From a virus, in IMG/VR virus record IMGVR_UViG_3300025870_000070, positions 1-24,518 of that record: a DNA stretch of 24,518 nt; one strand, 5' to 3'. Below the pieces are notes generated by a model, which was given only the letters and a program-made list of their open reading frames with translations, made no database searches and had not been told where the DNA came from. Position 1 is the first letter of the stretch; every line of letters begins with the position of its first letter. The position numbers and the translations under genes are program-made. Of this stretch, positions 1-7,342 are shown piece after piece.

Positions 1-1
1 G

Positions 2-397
2 ACTCTAAAAGACCCAAACATAAGTGAGTTTATGCAACCTCTTTTAACAGTATTTGATAATGCGCTTAAAGAGAAAAAATATAAATTAGGAATAATGCAA
101 ATAGTAAATGACAAAACAACTGTGTCGGGCCCTAACTGGAAATCAGTATATGTTTGGGGTTTTGACCCTTTTCATGTAAGTATAAATGGATGGAAAGTAC
201 ATTCCGCAATATGTGATGTAACTAAACCTATAGATATTGTCGGGCCTCACTTAGCAGTATACACAAATTTAAAGTTTGAAGCATTAAAGTTAGGGTATGA
301 TAAATATTGGGGTAAAAGTCAAGTTCAAAGAAAAGTAGTAACAACACAAGAGGTTTTTGGTGGCAATGTACGTACAGACAACATTGACGTTATGTAA
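2..397 (+). CDS. Hypothetical protein, 5' end cut by window edge
   Basis: The reading frame is open from base 2, and the ten codons before the first ATG (position 32) read as plausible protein, so I treat this as the C-terminal 131 residues of a gene that starts left of the window. ATG 32 could instead be the start; it has only a weak Shine-Dalgarno (AGTGAG). The protein is rich in aromatic residues (VYVWGFDPF, INGWKVHSA), with no signal peptide, membrane segment or catalytic motif that I recognise. Its stop lies 7 nt before the preferred start of the next gene, so it looks like part of the same operon. I do not recognise the family. Confidence 0.6.
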   Translation, partial: TLKDPNISEFMQPLLTVFDNALKEKKYKLGIMQIVNDKTTVSGPNWKSVYVWGFDPFHVSINGWKVHSAICDVTKPIDIVGPHLAVYTNLKFEALKLGYDKYWGKSQVQRKVVTTQEVFGGNVRTDNIDVM

Positions 398-404
398 GTT
401 TCCT

Positions 405-854
405 ATGTATGTTCTTTCAGAAGAACCAGAACTAGTAGATGGTTTAGTATGGATTAATGACGAAGTAGTAGATGATAGAAATATGTTAGGAAAAACTATA
501 GGACATAGAAGGCTACAAACACCAATGAAAAGTTTATATCCTTTACATAGACAAATAAACGAACCTAGTAATGTATATAAACATAGAGGGAAGCATTTTA
601 TAGATACCGAAGGTACATATTATTATAAAGAGTTAAAACCAATAGGAACAATAAAATATCATAAGATAGCTTCTATAAAAGAAAAACAAGGTATTAGAAC
701 CATAAGATGTCGTGACTTGGCTATAACATTAAAGACACTTACTCCGCAACCAACTAATGCAAAATGGTGCGGAGTTTTGTATGTAAAAAATATGCCTTGG
801 ACTTTATGGGAATATAGCGAAACTAAAAAGAAAAACAGAAAAAGAAACGTATGA
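405..854 (+). CDS. Hypothetical phage protein
   Basis: This is a 149-residue basic protein with no domain I can name. I chose ATG 405 because the protein-like sequence (MYVLSEEPELVDG) begins there, 7 nt after the previous stop. The frame also opens at TTG 357, GTG 360 and ATG 366. TTG and GTG have an AAGAGG Shine-Dalgarno just upstream, but those starts would add up to 16 residues overlapping the previous gene, of low-complexity appearance. The C-terminus is strongly basic (KTKKK- and NRKR-type runs), which could bind nucleic acid. The stop overlaps the next start as ATGA, suggesting translational coupling with the oxygenase-like gene. Function unknown. Confidence 0.7.
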   Translation: MYVLSEEPELVDGLVWINDEVVDDRNMLGKTIGHRRLQTPMKSLYPLHRQINEPSNVYKHRGKHFIDTEGTYYYKELKPIGTIKYHKIASIKEKQGIRTIRCRDLAITLKTLTPQPTNAKWCGVLYVKNMPWTLWEYSETKKKNRKRNV

Positions 855-1462
855 TACATTTAAATATACATAACTTTGTCAATCCTTATGAAGTACAAAG
901 ACTAGAAGAAGTCATTGAAAGAGACGAAGACCAAATATTAGGTATACCAAATGATAATATACATAGATTTTATCCTGCACTTACAAGTCAGTATCATGTA
1001 TATAACTGGTTACAAAATGATGCAGTTGCTTCATTAGACTTACCTGATAGATTTTTTAATATGAAAGCACTAGAATCTTATAATGAATTGTATATTCAAT
1101 GTTGGTGTAACATAGTAAGAGAAGGGGAAAAATTAAGTAAACATGTTCATGCAGGAATGAAAAGTCACAATAAATTTTATGCCGCAAACTTATTTATATC
1201 AGGAAATACAAAACCAGGTACTTGGTATGAAGGAATAGGTACAGTAGAAAATACACCAGGTACATTAACATTTTTTGATTGTAGATTCCCTCACGCAGTT
1301 CCTGTGAATAAAACAAAAACACACAGAATCAGTATGGCATTTGATATTTGGTACGAAAAACCACCAGGATATGAAGAGCCTCGTTGGCTTACATTTAAAA
1401 GAGAAGAATTAATAACTGACCCTATGGGTCGATGCTGGCCCGATTGGCCACCTGGAGAATAA
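851..1462 (+). CDS. 2-oxoglutarate/Fe(II)-dependent oxygenase-like protein
   Basis: This 203-residue protein has the layout of the phage 2OG-Fe(II) oxygenase superfamily (double-stranded beta-helix). His98 and His100 (KHVHAG) fit the first metal-binding strand. PGTLTFFD then leads to the distal His148 (FPHAVP), and Arg159 eleven residues later (HRIS) fits the 2OG carboxylate-binding position. Such enzymes hydroxylate proteins, nucleobases or small molecules; the substrate here cannot be read from sequence. The second ligand, Asp/Glu in many relatives, appears to be His100, as in HxH-type members. The start overlaps the upstream stop by 4 nt, and the next gene follows 1 nt after its stop. The family call is fairly secure by motif; catalytic activity is inferred. 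Confidence 0.72.
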   Translation: MIHLNIHNFVNPYEVQRLEEVIERDEDQILGIPNDNIHRFYPALTSQYHVYNWLQNDAVASLDLPDRFFNMKALESYNELYIQCWCNIVREGEKLSKHVHAGMKSHNKFYAANLFISGNTKPGTWYEGIGTVENTPGTLTFFDCRFPHAVPVNKTKTHRISMAFDIWYEKPPGYEEPRWLTFKREELITDPMGRCWPDWPPGE

Positions 1463-1463
1463 T

Positions 1464-1712
1464 ATGGTAGACATTGAAAAATTAAAAAAGAAATTAGAGA
1501 GTAGTATAGTTTTGATAACTTTTGAATCTCTAAAAAGTGGAGAAATATACAATAGAGAATACACTCTTTCTAAAAACTATTTACCTTTACCTAATCATAT
1601 ATCTAGACAGTCTGGAGATAGACTTATAGTATGGGATGTAGAGTTTCAGAAATGGGAAGACTTACTCCTTACGACAATACTAGAATGGAAAACCATGGTG
1701 GACATTGACTAA
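1464..1712 (+). CDS. Small SH3-like (DUF2693-type) phage protein
   Basis: This is an 82-residue protein. It opens with a charged helix (MVDIEKLKKKL), followed by beta-rich sequence ending in LIVWDVEFQKWEDL. The pattern 'helix, TFxxxxSG, ..., VWDxxxxxW' resembles the small Sm/SH3-barrel proteins common in T4-like and cyanophage genomes (DUF2693-like), whose role is unclear. The assignment rests on remembered family pattern, not on a catalytic motif. Its stop and the asnB-like start share one base (TAATG), so the two are probably translationally coupled. Confidence 0.55.
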   Translation: MVDIEKLKKKLESSIVLITFESLKSGEIYNREYTLSKNYLPLPNHISRQSGDRLIVWDVEFQKWEDLLLTTILEWKTMVDID

Positions 1713-3226
1713 TGTGCGGATTCGTAGTATCAAATAAATCAGGTGTAGTTAGAGAAGCACTTATCAGACAAAGGCATCGAGGCCCTGACGCGGTTTCTAT
1801 GTGGAAAGGTCAAGGATTAGAAATGGGACATGTTTTGCTAGATATAAATGGTAGTAAAACAATACAGCCTTACACAACAAAGAAAGGAAATGTATTAGTA
1901 TTCAATGGCGAAATGTATAACTGTCCAATAGAGAATGATACTGCTTGGCTAGGAGAAGGTATGGATAGATATGGCATACGTTTCTTAGAGTATAATAATT
2001 GGCATGGCGCAGTTGCATATCTAAATATAGAGAAGAACGAACTACTAGTAACAAGAGACCACTTTGGTGCTAAGCCTCTATGGTTTCAAATGCTATCTCC
2101 AACAGAGTGGATGTTTAGTACAAGTTTAAGAAGTATGGTACATAAAAAAGTTGATGAAAAACACAAACCTTCTTTCTTGTTTAATCCTATATGGCAGGGA
2201 ACAAGTTGTCCGTACCAAAATACTTGGAAAGTAGCACCTGGTCAGACCTTTAAGTTTGACTTAAATAATCCAGGAGAAAGAGTACATAAAAATTTATGGG
2301 ATTATTATAGAATAGAATCTAGAAGATTTAAAAAGGAAAGAGTTAGAGAAAAATTAATAACAAGTATACAATCTATTGCTAAGAATAAACAAAAAACAGG
2401 AATATTTTTAAGTGGCGGACTAGATAGTACGTTTGCTTTGGCAGCTGTAAAAGATATGGGATTAGACCTTACAGCTTATATATTGGCATATGATGAAAAG
2501 AAAGGGTCTATACAAGACCATAATACTTTTAGAAATGAATCTAAGATGGCGATACAGACTTGCAAAGAATGGAATATACCATATAAAGTTGCAACTCTAC
2601 ATGAAGAAAATGTAGAGCATTATGGTAAGATGTGGATGAATTATACTCACTTTCCTTGGACTGATAGACTAAGACAAGCACCTAGATTTTTATTAGCAAA
2701 GACTGCTTCTGAAGATGGGTGTAAGGTCATACTTACAGGAGATAGTGCAGACGAGTTATTCACAGGATATTATCATCACGACAAAAGATTTGAAGAAGGG
2801 TACGATGATGAGACAGTAAAAAGAGCAGAAAAGATGAACTGGACTCCGAATAAAATATGGCATAAAACAGACCACTGGAATAATGGTTTATTTTATGATT
2901 TATTAGTAACATCAGAACAAAACGTACTTGCAGCTGACCAGACCTGTGGTATGTTTGGTATGGAGTCAAGACCTGTATTTTTACAACAAGATTTTGTAAG
3001 ATGGATATTTGAGCAAGATGGAGAAATTAAGTTCAAAACACACCCCGATTATCCTAAAGGAACATATAAGTATATTTTAAGAGATTTACTAGGTGATATG
3101 TTGCCTGAGCATGTACGAAACAGAAAACAAAAAACAGGGTGGTCAAGTCCTTGGAACAATAATATAAAAAAATTACAACAAAAATGGAGGAATCAAGATT
3201 GGGAAACACTGAAAAGTTATCAATAG
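1712..3226 (+). CDS. asnB: Asparagine synthetase, glutamine-hydrolysing (class II amidotransferase)
   Basis: The enzyme class converts aspartate, glutamine and ATP to asparagine, glutamate, AMP and PPi in the cytoplasm. The N-terminal glutaminase domain has the required Cys2 right after Met1 (MCGF), RHRGPD at residues 21-26 and NGEMYN at 65-70. The synthetase domain has the PPi-loop SGGLDS at 234-239 and GDSADELF at 343-350. At 504 residues it is near the length of bacterial AsnB (about 550), slightly short. Both half-sites look intact. It overlaps the cytidylyltransferase by 43 nt and follows the SH3-like gene by a 1-nt overlap. AsnB relatives also amidate sugar acids or other carboxylates in surface-polysaccharide clusters, so with glycosyltransferases nearby the acceptor may not be aspartate. 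Confidence 0.9.
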   Translation: MCGFVVSNKSGVVREALIRQRHRGPDAVSMWKGQGLEMGHVLLDINGSKTIQPYTTKKGNVLVFNGEMYNCPIENDTAWLGEGMDRYGIRFLEYNNWHGAVAYLNIEKNELLVTRDHFGAKPLWFQMLSPTEWMFSTSLRSMVHKKVDEKHKPSFLFNPIWQGTSCPYQNTWKVAPGQTFKFDLNNPGERVHKNLWDYYRIESRRFKKERVREKLITSIQSIAKNKQKTGIFLSGGLDSTFALAAVKDMGLDLTAYILAYDEKKGSIQDHNTFRNESKMAIQTCKEWNIPYKVATLHEENVEHYGKMWMNYTHFPWTDRLRQAPRFLLAKTASEDGCKVILTGDSADELFTGYYHHDKRFEEGYDDETVKRAEKMNWTPNKIWHKTDHWNNGLFYDLLVTSEQNVLAADQTCGMFGMESRPVFLQQDFVRWIFEQDGEIKFKTHPDYPKGTYKYILRDLLGDMLPEHVRNRKQKTGWSSPWNNNIKKLQQKWRNQDWETLKSYQ

Positions 3227-3615
3227 GATTTACTTGTGGAGCCTTTGACTTACTTCATGCAGGGCATATAGTAATGCTCAAAGAAGCAAAAGAAAACTGC
3301 GACTATTTAATAGTAGGATTACAGACAGACCCTAGTCTAGATAGACAAGAAAAGAATATACCTGTTCAATCTGTATTTGAAAGATATATACAACTACGAG
3401 CAGTGAAGTACATAGACGAAATTATTCCATATGATACAGAACAAAGTCTACTAGACTTACTAGAGGCTACAGAAATACATCTTCGATTTGTCGGAGAGGA
3501 TTATGTCGACAGACATTTTACAGGCAAAGGACTGCATGAGATTTTTTACACAAGTAGACAGCACTCTTTTTCTAGTACGAATTTGAGAAATAAGATACAT
3601 GAAAGCAGTTCTTAG
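3184..3615 (+). CDS. Cytidylyltransferase (glycerol-3-phosphate/TagD type)
   Basis: This 143-residue protein is of the HxGH nucleotidyltransferase superfamily. The N-terminal strand and GAFDLLHAGH (residues 19-28) carry the HxGH signature, and the C-terminal RQHSFSSTNLR (125-135) matches the RxxxxSST motif of TagD-like CTP:glycerol-3-phosphate and phosphocholine/ethanolamine cytidylyltransferases. The length is typical of TagD (about 130). It would activate a phosphorylated alcohol or sugar as a CDP derivative; the exact substrate is unknown. ATG 3184 overlaps asnB by 43 nt. An in-frame TTG at 3199 sits 8 nt after a strong GGAGG (3186-3190) and may be the real start. It overlaps the helicase by 17 nt. 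It may feed the TagF/Kps-like protein on the minus strand. Confidence 0.8.
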   Translation: MEESRLGNTEKLSIGFTCGAFDLLHAGHIVMLKEAKENCDYLIVGLQTDPSLDRQEKNIPVQSVFERYIQLRAVKYIDEIIPYDTEQSLLDLLEATEIHLRFVGEDYVDRHFTGKGLHEIFYTSRQHSFSSTNLRNKIHESSS

Positions 3616-4879
3616 TAACAGAATATATTTAGAAGTAAATAAAGAAACACATAATTCTATCGAGAAGGAACTTACTTATACAATTCCTGCTCGTATGCCT
3701 CAAGACCCTCCTTTAGTATTTAAAACAATTAGATACATAAAAGAAGGTTTAATCTCCATACCTATTGGAAGAGTGGATTTAATACCAGATGATTACGAAG
3801 TAATCGATAAGCGTGTTACCTCACCAACAGAACATGCAGATTTTAAGTTTGATTTACGACCTTCCCAAAAAGCGGTTCATGACGAGATAGATGACAATGC
3901 TATAGTAAACGCATGGGTAAGTTGGGGCAAGACATTTACAGGTTTAGCTATCGCAGCGAAGCTTGGTCAGAAAACATTAGTTGTTACCCACACAACTAAC
4001 TTAAGAAATCAGTGGGAAAAAGAGGTAGAAAAATGCTTTGGAATTAAACCAGGCAGAATAGGTAGTGGAGACTTTAACACTAATGCTCCTATAGTTATTG
4101 GGAATATTCAGAGTTTATACCGAAAAATGACTGACATTAAAAAGATATTCGGGACAGTTATTTTAGATGAAATGCACCACGTCAGCAGTCCAACTTTTAC
4201 ACGAATTGTAGATGAAATGCCTGCTCGTTATAAGATAGGCCTCACAGGAACACTAGAACGAAAAGATGGGCGTCATGTGGTGTTTAGAGATTACTTTGGG
4301 CACAATGTATTTAAACCGCCTAAAGAGAACTATTTAATACCAAAGATTCATATTGTAAAGTCAGATGTAATATTTCTTGATGGGGCGTATACTCCATGGG
4401 CAGAACGTATAAATCATCTAGCGTACAATGAAGAATATGTACATAGCGTAGCTCTGATTGCATCAAAGTATGCAGCACTAGGGCACAAAGTATTAGTAGT
4501 ATCAGATAGAGTTGCATTTCTAAAAGCCTGTGCAAGATTGTGCGGGGATAATGCAGTATCAATCACTGGAGATATGGATTTTGAAGAAAGAGAAAATACT
4601 ATGCAACTAATAAAAGAAGATAAAAATATTTTATTTGGAACACAGTCAATCTTTTCTGAAGGCATATCTTTGAATGATTTGAGTTGCCTAGTACTAGGTA
4701 CTCCAGTCAATAATGACCCCCTTCTTACACAGTTAATTGGTAGGGTTATAAGAGATAAAGAAGGAAAACAACAACCAGTAGTGGTTGATATACATTTAAA
4801 AGGAAAAACAGCAGCTCGACAAGCAAATGCTAGAATGGGCTACTATATAAAACAAGATTACGAGGTAAAAATATTATGA
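3599..4879 (+). CDS. uvsW: UvsW-like superfamily 2 DNA helicase
   Basis: This 426-residue SF2 helicase has two RecA-like domains. I see motif Q/Ia-like LRPSQKAVHDE near residue 90, motif I AWVSWGKT (105-112), the Walker B/motif II DEMHH (190-194), motif III LTGT (215-218) and motif VI QLIGRVIR (378-385). The order and spacing fit T4 UvsW and SSL2/XPB-type branch-migration helicases, which unwind R-loops, D-loops and stalled forks during recombination-dependent replication. The roughly 85 N-terminal residues fit the small N-terminal domain of UvsW. Motif I lacks the usual PTGxGKT context and has two Trp residues. It overlaps the upstream gene by 17 nt and the downstream glycosyltransferase by ATGA. 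Confidence 0.85.
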   Translation: MKAVLSNRIYLEVNKETHNSIEKELTYTIPARMPQDPPLVFKTIRYIKEGLISIPIGRVDLIPDDYEVIDKRVTSPTEHADFKFDLRPSQKAVHDEIDDNAIVNAWVSWGKTFTGLAIAAKLGQKTLVVTHTTNLRNQWEKEVEKCFGIKPGRIGSGDFNTNAPIVIGNIQSLYRKMTDIKKIFGTVILDEMHHVSSPTFTRIVDEMPARYKIGLTGTLERKDGRHVVFRDYFGHNVFKPPKENYLIPKIHIVKSDVIFLDGAYTPWAERINHLAYNEEYVHSVALIASKYAALGHKVLVVSDRVAFLKACARLCGDNAVSITGDMDFEERENTMQLIKEDKNILFGTQSIFSEGISLNDLSCLVLGTPVNNDPLLTQLIGRVIRDKEGKQQPVVVDIHLKGKTAARQANARMGYYIKQDYEVKIL

Positions 4880-5772
4880 GTGTAGAAGTACAACTTAACT
4901 TAGAAAAAATGAGGCAGATGAAGATATTTCTTGCAACTCCAATGTATGGAGGTATGTGTCATGGTCTATACACAAAATCTTTAATGGACACAACAAATGT
5001 AGCAATGCAGTACGGAATACCTATTCAGATTTATTATTTGTTTAATGAATCTTTAATTACTAGAGCAAGGAATTATTGTGTAGCAAACTTTTTAAAATCA
5101 GATGCTACGCATTTACTTTTTATAGATAGCGATATACATTGGAGCGCAATGGACTTGATGTATATGTTACATATTGTAACAGAAAAACCAGAACTATATA
5201 GAATTATGTGTGCATTATATCCTAAGAAAACTATTGCTTGGGAGAAAGTATTGAAAGCAGCAAAGTCAGGAGAGTATGATGAAAAACCATGGGAACTAGA
5301 AAGATTAGGAGGGGATATGGTATTTAATCCGTTACCTGATGAGTACCCTGATGGAAGAGCACCTATCAATGAACCAGTAAAAATTAAAGAAGGTGCTACT
5401 GGATTTATGTTAATAGAAAGAAGTGTTTTTGAAGAGTATGCAGAAGCTCACCCCGAGTTACTATATACTCCTGACCATTTAAGAGAAGGAGAGTTTGCTT
5501 TAAATGAGAAGATTCATGCTTTCTTTGATTGTATTATAAATGACCAAAACAGGTATCTATCGGAAGACTACATGTTCTCCGAGTATTGTAGAAATCTAGG
5601 TATGGACATATGGGCATTACCTATGATAGAGCTAATGCATTGTGGTAGTTACGTATTTAAAGGTAGCATAGCAAGAATGGCGCAAGCCGATGTTCATGCT
5701 ACAGTTGACGAGGAAACTATAATAAAAATGCAAAAGGCTAAAGCTGAAAAAGCTCAGAAAAATAGTTCTTGA
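4876..5772 (+). CDS. GT-A fold glycosyltransferase
   Basis: This 298-residue protein begins its core domain at MKIFLATPMYGG (residues 15-26), then a helix with ESLITRARN, and the metal/nucleotide-sugar motif FIDSDIHW with DxD at Asp84-Ser85-Asp86. This layout matches the phage glycosyltransferases related to Anp1/GT2-type GT-A enzymes. It would transfer a sugar from an NDP-sugar to an unknown acceptor (virion protein, DNA base or host glycan). No membrane segment is visible, so it is probably cytosolic. The C-terminus is a Lys/Ala-rich helix. ATG 4876 overlaps the helicase stop; a later in-frame ATG at 4909 or 4918 would still keep the domain. Its stop codon overlaps the -35 box of the next promoter. 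Confidence 0.8.
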   Translation: MSVEVQLNLEKMRQMKIFLATPMYGGMCHGLYTKSLMDTTNVAMQYGIPIQIYYLFNESLITRARNYCVANFLKSDATHLLFIDSDIHWSAMDLMYMLHIVTEKPELYRIMCALYPKKTIAWEKVLKAAKSGEYDEKPWELERLGGDMVFNPLPDEYPDGRAPINEPVKIKEGATGFMLIERSVFEEYAEAHPELLYTPDHLREGEFALNEKIHAFFDCIINDQNRYLSEDYMFSEYCRNLGMDIWALPMIELMHCGSYVFKGSIARMAQADVHATVDEETIIKMQKAKAEKAQKNSS

Positions 5773-5797
5773 CACGCGCTTAAAAATTTGTTATAAT
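5769..5797 (+). promoter_or_regulatory. Perfect sigma70 promoter with extended -10
   Basis: TTGACA (5769-5774), 17-bp spacer, TATAAT (5792-5797), with TGn directly before the -10 (5789-5791). All twelve hexamer bases match consensus. Transcription should begin near 5803-5805, giving a message for gp32 and the genes to about 10075. The -35 overlaps the stop of the upstream glycosyltransferase. Confidence 0.85.
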
Positions 5798-6190
5798 ATG
5801 TTACTATTTAATTGGAATAAGATAATAAGAGTAAGCAACGGAAATGTTGATGATATGATTCAGATACTTAGAATCATTACTTACAAGATTCAACCAAAAA
5901 ATTATTACGATAAAACATTTAAGTTTTATAAGCATAAATTCGGAGGCTCTAGCTTCATCCTAAACCCAAAGGATTTGCTAGAACGAGGAAGGGCATTGAG
6001 TGATAGAGAGGTTGTGGAGTATGCAGGTGTCGCATCATTCCGCAACTATTACGACTATGTCCGCACAAAAGACACCACACTAGACCTCTTTGACTGTGAA
6101 GTTAGTGAGGAAATTATAAATAATAACAGACTGCTTGAGTTAAAAGATGGAAGGGTACACTTTTTATTCGAGGAGACAATGGAGAAATAA
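5798..6190 (+). CDS. Hypothetical protein, candidate gp33-like late-transcription coactivator
   Basis: This 130-residue protein has ASFRNYYDYV in the middle and a C-terminus of hydrophobic plus acidic residues (VHFLFEETMEK), which could be a sliding-clamp-binding tail. In T4 and its marine relatives gene 33, encoding the late-transcription coactivator that bridges RNA polymerase and the clamp, lies just upstream of gene 32. This gene holds that position (1 nt before gp32) and has a similar size. The gp33 call is inference from position and tail, not a sequence match I can verify. ATG 5798 directly abuts the -10 box, so a transcript from that promoter would lack this start; ATG 5855 is the next ATG. 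Message read through from upstream could use ATG 5798. Confidence 0.55.
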   Translation: MLLFNWNKIIRVSNGNVDDMIQILRIITYKIQPKNYYDKTFKFYKHKFGGSSFILNPKDLLERGRALSDREVVEYAGVASFRNYYDYVRTKDTTLDLFDCEVSEEIINNNRLLELKDGRVHFLFEETMEK

Positions 6191-6191
6191 A

Positions 6192-6824
6192 ATGGCAATT
6201 GGATTCAACCAAACCAAGGGCTCAGCCCAAAAAAACAAAATAGAAACATATAACTACGCAGGTAGAGAAGACCACCACGTAAGACTGGTAGGAGACTTAC
6301 TTCCTAGATATGTGTACTGGATTAAAGGAGAAAATGGCAAAAACATTCCTATGGAGTGCTTATCTTTTGACAGAAACTCTGAAACATTCAACAATGTAGA
6401 ACATGACCATGTTCGAGACTTTTACCCTGATTTAAAATGTGGATGGTCTTATGCCGTTCAGTGCATAGACTACGCTGATAAATCTGTAAAAGTTCTTAAT
6501 TTAAAAAGAAAGTTGTTCGACCAAGTTATAGTAGCTATGGAAGAGTTGGGTGACCCAACAGACCCAGTTACTGGTTATGACATTCATTTCAAAAGAAAGA
6601 AAACTGGTCCGCAGGTATTTAATGTCGAGTATCAATTACAAGTTCTAAAGTGTAAACCAAGAGAACTTGAAGATTGGGAAAAAGAATTAACTTCAGGACT
6701 TAAGTCTATGGACGAAATTCTTGTTAGACCAACAGCAGACGCTCAGTTAGAACTACTAAGAAGAGTTAACGATTCTGGTAGTGAAACACCTAGCGAAGTA
6801 TCAGAGGAGTTTGACGTATCATGA
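6192..6824 (+). CDS. 32: gp32-like single-stranded DNA-binding protein
   Basis: This 210-residue protein is assigned as the T4 gp32-type SSB of marine T4-like phages. It would coat ssDNA and organise replication and recombination. The N-terminal basic/amide-rich segment (MAIGFNQTKGSAQKNK) could serve in cooperative self-binding. The middle has an aromatic- and Lys-rich OB-like core with LGDPTDPVTGYDI and FKRKKTGPQ, a pattern I associate with gp32 homologues. The tail is acidic (SEVSEEFDVS), as expected of an SSB that recruits partners. It is shorter than T4 gp32 (301 aa), and the classic zinc-ribbon Cys/His set is not obvious. ATG 6192 was chosen over an upstream in-frame ATG at 6147 because GGAGAAA precedes it and the previous gene stops at 6190. 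The stop overlaps the peroxiredoxin start as ATGA. Confidence 0.72.
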   Translation: MAIGFNQTKGSAQKNKIETYNYAGREDHHVRLVGDLLPRYVYWIKGENGKNIPMECLSFDRNSETFNNVEHDHVRDFYPDLKCGWSYAVQCIDYADKSVKVLNLKRKLFDQVIVAMEELGDPTDPVTGYDIHFKRKKTGPQVFNVEYQLQVLKCKPRELEDWEKELTSGLKSMDEILVRPTADAQLELLRRVNDSGSETPSEVSEEFDVS

Positions 6825-7342
6825 TTGGAGTAGGAGAGAAGTTCCCTGCCTTTACACTGCAGGGTGTAGACAAAGATAATAACTTTGTACAAGTATCTGT
6901 CACAGAACAGTACGAACCTTTGAAAAAAGATTACACAGTTATATACTTCTATCCAAAAGACTTTACTTTTATATGTCCAACAGAAATTGCTGGAATGGAT
7001 ATATTAGTAGAAGAAGCTAATGTTATTGGTATTAGTGGTGATAATGAGTTTTGTAAATTAGCTTGGAAACAAGACAATGAACTTATAGGAAATATACAAC
7101 ATTCCTTAGCGGCAGATTGCGGCTTAGGACTATCTTCTAAACTAGGAATAGTTCACGAAGAAGTAGGAGTATGTTTTAGAGCTACTTATATTATAGACAG
7201 AAATGATATAATACAACATGTAAGTGTTAACGCACTTGACACAGGCAGAAATGCTCATGAAGTTCTTAGAACTTTACAAGGCATTAAAGCAGGTGGATTA
7301 ACAGGGTGTGAATGGACACCTGGGGATGAACTATTAGGATGA
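6821..7342 (+). CDS. 2-Cys peroxiredoxin (AhpC/TSA family)
   Basis: This 173-residue peroxiredoxin would reduce hydrogen peroxide and organic hydroperoxides. The N-terminal VGEKFPAFTL leads to the active-site strand YFYPKDFTFICPTE, with peroxidatic Cys52 in the canonical FxxPxDFTFxCPTE context. A conserved Arg follows in VCFRATYIID. Cys163 near the C-terminus (LTGCEWTPG) is in the right place to be the resolving cysteine of a typical 2-Cys enzyme. It is shorter than E. coli AhpC (187 aa) but complete. It overlaps both gp32 and gp47 by 4 nt (ATGA), so it is locked into the replication operon. The electron donor is unknown; the phage's own glutaredoxin is possible. Confidence 0.92.
   Translation: MIGVGEKFPAFTLQGVDKDNNFVQVSVTEQYEPLKKDYTVIYFYPKDFTFICPTEIAGMDILVEEANVIGISGDNEFCKLAWKQDNELIGNIQHSLAADCGLGLSSKLGIVHEEVGVCFRATYIIDRNDIIQHVSVNALDTGRNAHEVLRTLQGIKAGGLTGCEWTPGDELLG

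Noticed and set aside
6147-6191. ATG 6147 as start of the gp32-like gene
   Set aside because: It would overlap the upstream gene by 44 nt with unlikely residues. ATG 6192 has GGAGAAA at the right distance and gives MAIGFNQ, a plausible N-terminus.
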